Shown here one piece after another: positions 26,001 to 38,484 of a stretch of DNA of 64,000 nt. The notes beneath the pieces are model-generated. The model ran no database searches and was not told the origin of the DNA. It saw only the letters and a list, made by a program, of their open reading frames with translations. Origin of the DNA: Doryteuthis pealeii (lineage: Eukaryota; Mollusca; Cephalopoda; Myopsida; Loliginidae); NCBI GenBank assembly GCA_023376005.1, contig CM042157.1, forward strand, positions 71,648,969-71,712,968, given 5' to 3'. Each line of letters starts with the position of its first letter. Positions within the stretch are counted from its first letter, which is position 1. The translations under genes were made by a program, and so were the position numbers.

Positions 26001-29000
26001 ATTTTAAAATCAAACTGGGAGATTGGTGGGTTTGTTTGTTTTTATGGCATTTCAACCCTTTTCGGGTGATTTAATGCCAATTCAATTCATTTTAATATCA
26101 GGTTGCTTACAATACTTTCTGTTGCTTGGTCACCCGTTTAAGACATTTCCACCTGCCGCCTTGACTTAAAGGGGCAGGGTTGGGTTTATTGCCCAGCGCC
26201 TGAGGGGGAATGCCGAAGGGATCGACGCAATTTTTGTTCTTTCCCACCCATGAGCTTCAGCTTGTGGGTGGGCCCACATTAAAACGAGGCCTTGTGCCCA
26301 GCCCATACAAGTGGGGTATGAGGCAAATACCCATGGTCACCTGTTCAAGTCACATTGAAAGCACCGGCTCCTGCTAGATCAGCAAAGTTAAGCAGTGATG
26401 ATCATTTAATGGGTGACCATTTAAGCAACAGCAGGTGCTGTAAGTAACCACATATCAAAATGACAATTCAGCATTAAATGACCTGAAAAGGATTGATATG
26501 CCGTAAAACAAAAACAACCAACCAACCCAATTAAGTATTGAACATGTTCATTGTTGCTTAACTCTGGTGATCTAGTCAAAGTGGGAGAGCATTTTGGGCC
26601 AATTGCTTGTGTCAATGTGATGGCTGCTCTAGTTTTTATTGCAGTGCACTTGTATTAAGCTGCAAGTTTGTGATATTGCCCTGTAACAGCACAAGAAGTT
26701 GTCTCCCTTGATTTAAGTCTTATTATAATGGAGATAGGAAGCGCATGGTGTAATGGTTAAAGTCATGGGAAATGGACTCGTCACCCCGATTTCACTTAGC
26801 GCTAATACCCTTGGGAAAGGTATGAATCCTACTCTCCCTCCAGCTATGGATAGATAGCAGGGTAGACTGGGCTCTTTAACCTTAGTTAGGCAACGTCTAG
26901 GAGAAGGAAAACTCTGAATTCAAACCTGTTGAACTCTGCTTAAGAAATTGACCTTGTGTCGTATCCTACTCGTGCGGAGGAGTTGGTAAATCTTATTATA
27001 ATGGAGATTGTGGGTTTGTCTGTCTGTAACCGAAACTATATTACTATACAAGTCACAATTCCTTTAGTTATTTACATCATATTCTCCATGATTTTATTTT
27101 TTATTTAAACCTCAATTATTAGTAAAATTGTTTTACATCATTAAGACTGTTAACAATATCTACATACTAATAACATGCAATTATATTTATATATTCAACG
27201 AAATAGCAGATTACAGTGTGAATGGGGAGGCTAATTTGCATATTGATCTTAAAAAAATTGATTTTAATAAATATATGCTTATTATTATTGATTTCTAATT
27301 GTTTGGTTTTATCTTAATAAATATGAGCAAAAATCTCGGGGATAAATCTTAACAGAAATCTATTAACATAAAGAATAACTGTAATTTTATTCTTTACTTC
27401 CTATTTTAACTAAATAGTTAAATTAGGAAAATTTACCAATGAAACACGGGAGTAAGGAAAAATGATGGAAGAGTTAGTTTCAAAGTTGTTCTATTTTTCA
27501 ATCATACCCCCTCTGTTCAAAATCTTTTTATCTACATTCTTATTCAGTTTCATTAGCCTTTCTAATTTAATATGATATTTTATTATAAAATTTAACTTAA
27601 ATACTTGCACCCGGAGGGTGCATATATTTGCTAGTATATATAATGGAGATTGTGTAGTTATTTCCTACAAGTTTAAAATGCTTTTTTAATGCAAATGATA
27701 TGAAAGATCTGGTTATTTCCTATAAGTCTAACATAAACAAAGGGGAACCACTCTTGACTGATAAATCATTTATCTATTTATTGATCTACTAGGAAAAAAG
27801 AAGACGGCGTTAGGGTTAGTTTAATGGGAAAATAAATAAATAATTTATCAGTCAAGAATTGTTCCCCTTTGTTTATGTTAGACTTATAGGAAATAACCGA
27901 TTGTGTGTTTTGTCCGTCTTTAACTGAAATATATCACTCCTCAAGTCACAATTCCCTTCATTATTTACACCACATTCTCCTTGACTTTATTTTTATTTAA
28001 ATCTCAATTATTAATAAATTTGTTTCTACATTATCAATACTGTTGGCCTTACTATATGCTAATCACATGCAATTGTATTTATATATACAAGATAGCGGTT
28101 TACAGTGTGAATGAGAAGGCTAATTTGCATATTGATATTAAAAATTTGATTTTAATAAATATGTGCTTAGTATTATTGATTTCTAATTGTTTGGTTTTAT
28201 CTTAATGAATATAAGCAAAAATCTTGGAAATAAACCTTAAAAAGAAATCCATTAACAAGAAGAAATAGCTGTAATTTTATTCTTTACGTCTTATTTGAAC
28301 TAAATAATTAAATTAGGAAAATTTAACAATGAAAGATGGGAGTGATGGAAGAGTAAATTTCACTTGTTCTATTTTTCAATTATACCCCCCTCTGTTTTAA
28401 AATCTTTTTATCTGCATTCTTATTTAGTTTCATTAGCCTTTCTAATTTAATATATTTTATTACATTAAAACTTAAATACTTGCACTCGGAAGGCGCATAT
28501 ATTTGCTAGTATTTATAATAATGATATAAAGCAGCTTTAAAAAACACTGGAAAGAAAATTATTTAAGACGTTAAAAACATCAAGATATCATCGTTAATAC
28601 AAGCCAAAGAGAAGTTAAAGTTTTGGTAAGTGCAATTCTAATTAGGTTTTCCTTTTCCTTATGTGAAGAAAATGTTTTCAAAAATATAACAGACACAAGA
28701 TGTTATGATCAAAGGAAAAATTTTATATGTCTATACTTAAGTATTTCGGTTTATGATAAACCATCATCAGGACAATGCAAAAAAAATAACAGTAAATAAC
28801 ATTATATTCACACATTCACGATACACTTAACATTTTTAATTTTTCTCCCTTTCAAAATTTATTTTGCATTGTCCTGATGATGGTTTATCATAAACCGAAA
28901 TACTTAAGTATAGACATATAAAATTGTTCCTTTGATCGTAACATCCTGTGTCTGTTATATTTTTGAAAAATATTTTCTTCACATATTGTCGGATTAATTT

Positions 29001-29970
29001 CCTCATCGTATTTTCCTTTTCCTTATGTCTAAATTTATTATATATTTATTCTAAATTATTTTAGGGTTGGTTTAGCTAAGTCGGTAGAACGTTGACAAAT
29101 GTATAATCTATTTTCCTTAAGTTTGGAAAAAGAATTGTGTTTGTGTGATTTTTATGTTTATCCTTATTTGGATATAAATATAGGATTTTATCCTATACGT
29201 TCTTTAATTATACTAGTACAAAATAAAAAACACCCTTCGGGCGATGTAAAAATAAATTTTTGAAACATATTGCCTGAGGGGTGTGAGTAAAAAATTCAAT
29301 GTCAGCGAGTTTGTACCCTAAGTAAGTAAAATCATCAAATTCATTAAAGGATTAAAAAATAAAACAATTTGAAATGTAAACTTTAAATATGTATTAAAAT
29401 AAAACAAACTATATATAGATATATAATACCAGTCATGTATTTATTAAAACTTGTTTTAAAAAACAATGAGGACTGTCTAATGTTGCATGTTCAAATTTTG
29501 AGTGTATTTATTCTATGTTATGATGTTTGGATAATGTGATGTAAGCAGTGACGTAATTTTTGTTAGACAAAAAACGGAAGCGAATCTCCATTATTAATAG
29601 ATATTTGCTTATTACATTAGGTAAATATATATAACCAAGAATTCATTATTGGATGTTAAGGTTGGACATTTGGACTGATCTGTAGTTTTAGTAGAACTAT
29701 TACTACACATAAATGGATGTGATGCTGGAAAAAATAACTGAGTACCGTTTAAAGTGAAAGTCACCAGCCATCCGTATCATGTTGGGTGTTTCTTAAATTA
29801 TATCCTCTTTTTTTAGATGTGCTGTTGATTTTTAAATTCTATAAAAACTGTCCCTTGGTGTGTCAGAGATTTCTGTGAACAAATTCCACTTTTGGATTCG
29901 GATTTCGTCACTTACACTCAAATAGATACATGCCAAATGTAAAAATCCCAATATATATTATTATTACAAT

Positions 29971-30025
<55 letters not shown>

Positions 30026-30166
30026 GGTAAAATGGATATGAATCCGACAATATGTGTAGAAAGTTTTGTAGAAAAAACAAGATTTTTCCGTTTACAATGT
30101 TGCTTTGATAAAGACCGCATACAGTCAAAACAGATTTCTGTCAGCAAAACTTTCTCTCTCTCTCTC

Positions 30167-30202
<36 letters not shown>

Positions 30203-32397
30203 TTAGCTCAGTTGGTAGAGCATCAGTCAAGGAACCACAAGGTTCCGGGTTCGATACCAGCTCCTGCCAACTTAGCATATGAGTAGCACAGAGATCTGTG
30301 CAGTAAAGGAGCTGATGGTAGTGTGGTGCTCCACCCCAGATGCAAAAATAATCTCCTTGGTCTAGTGCTAGTGAAAAGGGGATAGACCCCCTCACTGTCT
30401 GGCTGATACCGACTTTAGGCCACCCCAACGACTTTACTTACTTTAGTTTACGTCTGTTTATGGATCGATTGTATCAAAGAAAAGAATATATAAGTCAAGG
30501 ATACATGTGAAATAAACGTCAGTTGAAATTAAAAAAAAACATTTTTTGTTCTTCCTGGGACTGGTAAACGCCCAGTGAGTTCAACTTCTCTGCTTGTCAG
30601 ACTACAACAAGAGAACCTATCTAATCTTTTGATTAAGATCATCAAGGATATTCTGTCAGCACAGATTCCATGGATTCTCTTGGTAAGTCCTTTAGATGGC
30701 ATCCAGTGTCCACACAGAGCTGATGAATGTAAGTTTTTGATGGCCAACCATATATATATTTACCAACCCCTCCGCACAAGGATTATGTGACACAAGGTCA
30801 ATTTCTTAAGTTAAGTGAAATGCAATTACTACATCCAGGAATTGAACTTGGGGCGACAAGTTCATCTCCCATGACTTTAACCATTACACCACGCGCTTCC
30901 ATGGCCAATCATATATTGGAGGCGCGTGGCCTAATGGTTAGAGTCGTAGCAAATGGACCAGTAGTAATAGTAACTAGTGTGGATAATGTGTGTGCATACA
31001 TATATACATGTGTGTATGTCAAATATATATGCTACTTTACACATACAATATATGTAGACACACACACATGTATATATGTATGCACACACATTATCCACAC
31101 TAGTTACTACTGGTCTTGCTACTACATATTCAATCTACACACATATATGTGGTTTGACTTACTACTTATGTATTCAATATAACTAACTATGCATTTATAT
31201 GCACACACACATGCTTGCACCCACTGTTGTGTTATAATAAGCAACATTTTTCTATGGACTCCCCTATATATATTTACCAACCCCTCTGCACGAGCAGGAT
31301 GCGACACAAGGTCAATTTCTTAAGCGGATTTCAAAAGGTTTGAATTCAGAGTTTTCCTTCTCCTAGACTGGTTACCTAGCCATGGTTAAAGAGTTCAGTC
31401 TACCCTGCTATTTACCCATAGCTGGAGGGAGAATTGGATTCATACCTTTCCCAAGGGTATTAGCGCCATGTGAAATGCTAACAGCTTCGTCTAGGAATTG
31501 AACTCGGGTTGATGAGTCCATTTGCCGTTAAGGTCCAAAGGAAAGGTAGGTACCAATGTGGTTTGGCAACAGCGGTGCTGCAGGAGTTGCAGGGAAGTAC
31601 TAAGATTCAGCACCACCCAACTTAGGGACTCCAGCTCCGGATTAGTTTTTGGGGTTTACTCCCTTAGCTTTTCCTTGGGATAAGGTAAAGCTGCAAGGTG
31701 GTTTTATAAAACTTTTCCTTCTCCTAGATGAGTTGTTTAAAATAGCAGGTAACACCCTTGTGTAGTTCCCATCTAGTTCTGTCACCAGGCACTTCATTAA
31801 AGTCTAAGTAGTGCAGCCATACAATAGTACTGATATGGACAACTGCATGCCGCTTGATATCAAAATCAAGAAAATCCTTGAAAAAAGACAACAATAAATT
31901 TGTCCGTCCCTCACAATTTACCGCTTGGCATAAAATGACTCTGGATGGGTTGATGTGCCGTTGAATATAAATCAGATTTTCATATGGTCATTAATCTGTG
32001 TTATTTCCTATAAGTCTAACATAAACAAAGGGGAACCAATCTTGACTGATAAATTATTTATTTATTTAATGATCTATTAAGAAAAAGAAGATGGGTTTAG
32101 GGTTAGTTTAATGGGAAAATAAATAAATAATTCATCAGTCAAGAGTGGTTCCTCTTTGTTTATGTTAGACTTATAGGAAATAACCTTAATCTGTTTATGT
32201 TTTACCAATACATATGTTAACATCGCTTTCATTAGATGAGATACTACTACTGAAGTATGTGTACAGCGAAAGTCATCTCAGTGCCAGAAGAAATTGATTA
32301 CACTTGTTCAGTGATTTTACTGCAGGTTTTATCTCTCACAGGACACACTATCTCTCTCTCTCTATCATATATATAATATATATATATATATCTCCTT

Positions 32398-32438
<41 letters not shown>

Positions 32439-32546
32439 AAGACACACACACACACACACACACTCTCTCTCTCTTTTTTAATATCCTTTCTTTCTGTTAC
32501 AATTGAAATATCCTTTCTTTTACAGTTTGAAACATTCAACAATAAG

Positions 32547-32591
<45 letters not shown>

Positions 32592-35500
32592 AAAACACAC
32601 ACACATTCTCTCTCTCCTTTAATATATCCTTTATTTTACTGTTTGAAACATACAACATCTCTCTCTCTATATATATATATATCACAGGCCACACTTTCCT
32701 CTCTCACTTTATCTTTCCCTCTTTCTGTCACTATTATACATGTATACCTAAACACCTGCTTAATGGATAATCTGTCAAATGAATAATGATAAATACAATG
32801 CTGTTTATGCTTTTGGCACTGCTACCCAGTGTATATGTTTACTAATTCCAGAAGCTTACCATTTAATGAAGAGATGGCATTATTTTGATTAAAACACCAA
32901 GAGCCTATCTAAACTTTTGGTAAAAGAGGAAAAGTATTAATGAGAACCAAAAAACAAAAAAACAAAAAAAAAACTTACCTTTTTATAAGATGATTTCTTT
33001 ATTTCCAAATTCTGTCCGGGAGGACTGGAAATACAAAAAAAAAAAAAAGTATAAATAAATAAAATAATTCAATAAAAAAATAGATGCATTTGTAGTATAG
33101 TATAGTGTAGTATTGAGTAATGTTATTTATTGTGTTATTTATTGTAGTATAGTATAGTTATAGTATTATGTTATTTATTGTAGTATAGTATAGTGTATTT
33201 GTAGTGTAGTATAGTCCGGGAGGACTGAAAATACAAAAAAAATAAATAAATAAATAAAATAATTCAATAAAAAAAAAAGAAGAAAAAAACATAAGGGAGG
33301 ATGAGGGGAGCTGGAATTCCTAAATACCAGTAGACTGAGACTTGCAGAAAACTTGCCCTATGGCTGAATTTTAAGCTAATAATACTAAATTGTGCTTTTG
33401 TGATGGTTGGTTGATGGATTTTAACAGCATATCAACCCATCTGGGGTTATTTCATGCCTCGAGGTTAGGAAATGATATATGTTGTAAATCTATATGTACA
33501 CTTTTGTAGTTAACGGTGAATTTTAAGCTAATAATACTAAATTGTGCTTTTGTGATGGTTGGTTGATGGATTTTAACGGCATATCAACCCATCTGGGGTT
33601 ATTTCATGCCTCGAGGTTAGGAAATGATATATGTTGTAAATCTATATGTACACTTTTGTAGTTAACGGTGAATTTTAAGCTAATAATACTAAATTGTGCT
33701 TTTGTGATGGTTGGTTGATGGATTTTAACGGCATATCAACCCATCTGGGGTTATTTGATGCCTCGACGTTAGGAAATGATATATGTTGTAAATCTATATG
33801 TACATTTTTGTAGTTAACGGTTTTAACGCTATATTAACATCGTTGGTGTTGAGAGATTACTTTTGTATCATATTGATCAGGTTCATGTTTATATTTTTTG
33901 GTATAATTTTATTTCCTTCAAAAAGGATAGAATATTACCTATGTTGACATTTTCAAATAGATCTTTGGTTATTTCCTATAAGTCTAACATAAACAAAGGG
34001 GAACCACTCTTGACTGATAAATTATTTATTTATTTTCCTAATGTAGACCCAAAACTCTACCTCTTAGCCACCAGCCCTCATCACACTCAGGGATCGCCAA
34101 ACCTTAATTTGTCTAGTAGCCCATCATGTAGTATTCCAGAGGACAAGGTCACCTCTAGGGCCAGGTTTTCCCAAGTCGGTAGTCTGTATCCACATGACTC
34201 AACCTCATGGGCAAGGAAATAGAGAATTTATAGATAGAGGAATTATGGTTATAACTCCGATATAAACAAAGGGGAAACACTTTTTATTTATTTATTTTCC
34301 CATTAAACTAACCCTAAACCCTAACTCCATCTTCTTTTTTCCTAGTATATAAATAGATAAATAAATAATTTATCAGTCACGAGTGGTTCCCCTTTGTTTA
34401 TGTTGGAGTTATAGGAAATAACCAGACAACATTACTAAATTTTGAAAGTGAGATGCATGTTAGACATAAATAAATAAATGATCTTACTAAAAAAATACAT
34501 CATACATCAGGGCGATCTTAAAACCAATATGTAATACAAGTAAGTAGTGCTAGTTTACTGTAATCCAACTATATCACCTGTACATTTAATCCTGAATAAA
34601 TTGAAAAACATATTCATAGAGTTGTGAAATTAATTTCTATTTGTATATATCATGTTCATATATGTTTATATAAGTAATATATATTTTGCAAATACTTTGT
34701 GGGGGGATTACTTAATGTTTTATTGTTATAAGTTAGTTGGTTGTTTTAATGGCATATCAACCTTTGTGAGTTATTTAATGCCAATTTTTTTTAATATATA
34801 TATGATTTGTTTAAAAAATAATTTTCCTTAACTTCATGTGTATTAATAAACATTGGTGGTTGACCTTCAGCCACCACCTAACACCTGGTGTAATGGTTAT
34901 CATCATCGTAAATAGACGTAGCGAGACAAGTTCAAATCCTGGACAAGGTTGTTTGCATTTCACAAAGCGCTAATATTCTTGGGAAAGGTATGGATCCAAC
35001 TATTCTCCCTCCAGCTATGGGTTAATAGTAGGGTAGATTTGGCTCTGTAACCATGGCTAGGTAACCAGTCTTAAGAAATTGACCTTGTATCACATCTTGC
35101 TCATGCAGAGAGGTTGGTAAATATATATATATATGATAAAAATGAGTGGGTGTTTGCCATAAAGTAATTTGAAGAATATGGTCGGGACAATCATATAGTT
35201 GCTAGGGCTTGACATGACTGATTGATTGGATGGGGCCTCTTCGACCAGTCTTTAACCCAAGTAAGGGCCGAAATGGAGTGTTGCAGGTCATGGAATCACT
35301 TAGGACTTGGGTCACAGACTGCTCAGCTGCCACAATCCTGTTTGCTGGTATTATGAGTTGTCACTCACAGCCAACAGGTAACCCCATTGAGGGGTGGGGT
35401 TACTCTGCTGCAGTTGGCGTATTGATATAATTGATATAGGTAGTAGTAAAAGTCTTCATAGTGGCCTATTATCTTTATCAGCTAAACACCAAAGGATTCT

Positions 35501-38425
35501 ATCCCATTTTCACTAGTACTCAAACCAGAGATATTATTTTTGCTGTGGTGGAGTGTCACACCTACCGCCAGCTACCACATTCTTTACTGCACAGATCAGA
35601 TTACCCAAGCTGTGCAACTCATGCACTGAGTTGGTAGGGACCAGCATTGAAAAAAGTGGAGGGTCACACCTACTGCCAGCTACCACATTCTTTACTGCAC
35701 AGATCGGTAATTTATGAGGAAGTGCATCCCAGTCTCCTGCCTCATAAATTGCTACCCGGTGACTATTAAAATAACGACCCCAGCTACGGTGTTACTTGAA
35801 AGAAAACAACCAACTTAAGGCGTTAAATGTATTTTTTTTTTTGGGGGGGGCTTCCCTTTTTTGTCGTAATTCTTATTTATTTATCGTAATTTGTGGTAAT
35901 TCTTATTTATTTATAGAAATTTGTGGTAATTCTTGTTTATTTATAGAAATTTGTGGTAATTCTTGCTTATTTATAGAAATTTGTGGTAATTCTTGCTTAT
36001 TTATAGAAATGTCGTAATTCTTGTTTATTTATTGTAATTTGTTGTAATTCTTGTTTAGATATGAAGATGGATATATAGATATCTATCTATCTCAATTTGT
36101 TCATTTTTTACATCTATCTATCCACCCATCTATCTATCTGTCTAGTTATCTTCCTATCTATTTATATAGTCATCTTCCTATCTCCATTTGTTCATATCTA
36201 TCTATATCATTTTGTTTATCTATCTATCCATTGTCATACCTATCTATCTACCTATCCATCTTCATATCTACCTATCTATCCATCCATCGTCATATCTATC
36301 TATCCATCTTCATATCTACCTGTCTATCCATCCATCATCATATCTACCTGTCTATCCATCTATCTTCATATCTACCTGTCTATCCATCTATCTTCATATC
36401 TATCTCTGTCTATCCATCTATCTATATCATTTTGTTTTTTTATCTATCTATCCAGCCATCTTCCTATCTATCCAGCCATCTTCCTATCTATCCACCCATC
36501 TTCATATCTATCTATCTATCTATCCATCTTCATATCTATCTATATCATTTTGTTTGTTTATCTATTTATCTATCTATCTCAATTTGTTCATATTTATCTA
36601 TATTACTTTGTTTCTATCTACCTTGGTCATCACTTTATTATCTATTCTTTTTTAATGTCTTGTTTTTAATTTAAATAAACAAGAATTACAACAAAAAATG
36701 AACAAAAATACATTCACTTGTCGAAAATATTTATCTATCTCAGTCTATTCAAAACTATCTAAACAAGAAATACGACAAATTTCTATAAATAAACAAGAAT
36801 TACGACAAATTACGATATTTAATGTTTTTTTCTTTCGAATTAAAATATTAATTTTTCTGCAAGTTTCATTGTGTTAAATATAAGGGGGGGGGGTGTTAAA
36901 TTTCACAGGGTAAAATTGGTGGTACCTATCTATCTCGGTCTATTCAAAACTATCCATCTATATCTATCAATCACAATTTGTTCATATTTATCTATATTAC
37001 TTTAAATACTAAGATTTTCTTTTATTCATGTTTGTTTAACGTCTGGTTTTTAGTTTAAATAAACAAGAATTACAACAAAAAAGAAGTAACCCCCCCCAAA
37101 TACATTCACTAGTCGAAAATATCTATCTATTTATCTCCATTTGTTCATATCTATCTATATTATTTTGTTTGTTTATTTATCTCTTTCTCAGTTTATTCCA
37201 AACTATATATCCATCTTCATATCTAAACAAGAATTATACAAATTACGATAAATAAATAAGAATTATGACAAAAAAGAGAAGCCCCCCCCCCAATAAAATA
37301 CATTGCTGGTTGTTTTCTTTCAAGTAACACCGCCAAGACGACAGAGCTGGGGTTGTTATTTTAATAGTCACCGGGTAGCGATTTCTGAAGCAAGAGACCG
37401 GGACGCACTTCTTCATAAATTACCCACAGATCAGATTACCCAGGCTGTTCAACTCATGAACTGAGTTGGTAGGGACTAGTATTGAACCCGGAACGTTGTG
37501 ATTCCTATGTGAATGTTTTACTGACAGAGCTAAACCGGCACCTATATAGTTATTTAATAAGCTTAGATTAGATGTAGCACAAGGCCAGAAGCATGGGGTG
37601 CCCAATGAGAATGAAGCTCACTAACAATGGTCTGCAAATCTAGCTTGCTAACCATTACACCACATGAGGTGCCCAATATATAGTTATTTACTAAGCTTAG
37701 ATGTGGCATAAGGCCAGTAGTACAGGAGAGAGATGATTTCCCATCCACCTGACTCCATCCCCAAATCCACCCCTCTCCCACCCACTTTCTCTTCTATAAA
37801 ACACATGTATGATGCTTTAATGATCAAATAAACAACTGATGAAGCAGAGCTCAATGCACGGCAAAATATATCTCTCCTACATATATTTGTCAGAGTTTTG
37901 TTCCTTTGTCAACATTTCTCCATATTATCTTTACTATATATATATATATTTCAGACAGAAGACTATAAAAGGTTTTGAGGTGCTGAGAATCAGCAGCACA
38001 CTGGATTTCAGCTGACTTGTCCTTCCACCATTGATCTTGTATTTCCCTCAAACGTCTCTGAACCTGGGCTTTTACTGTTTTGAGCTTAAATTGATCTGCA
38101 GATCATTCAGCGATAGGGACGTTGTTCAGAATCAATCTGTTGATGAGAAGTTGTTTTTGCTCAAATAACTTTTTTATGCTGGTGTCATTGTCATCAAACC
38201 AATCTTGGTGTTTTTTTGTCTATGTGTCCTAGCACGTCAAGCGAAGCATTATAAAGCTTTGATTTAAAGCTCGACCAAACATTATTTGGATCAAGAGGTT
38301 CAAAATTATTGATCCTGTCAACGAATCTTTGCTTAATTCTAGGATTTTTTTAGTTTGGAGATGTTTATGTACTTTGGTAGACAAGTGACCAGATGTTTGC
38401 TTTTTGTTTTAATTTTCATCTTAAA

Positions 38426-38484
<59 letters not shown>

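Noticed and set aside
26345..26446. Functional 5S rRNA gene
   Set aside because: Lacks several conserved bases between box A and box C and has no terminator run of T after the end; kept as a derived sequence.
28750..28900. Second full hammerhead ribozyme
   Set aside because: An unpaired base separates CUGAUGA from helix II, and no UH cleavage site at the right place was found.
36051..36674. Long frames rich in Ile, Tyr, Leu, Ser
   Set aside because: They are translations of TATC/CATC repeats in three overlapping frames inside the K element.
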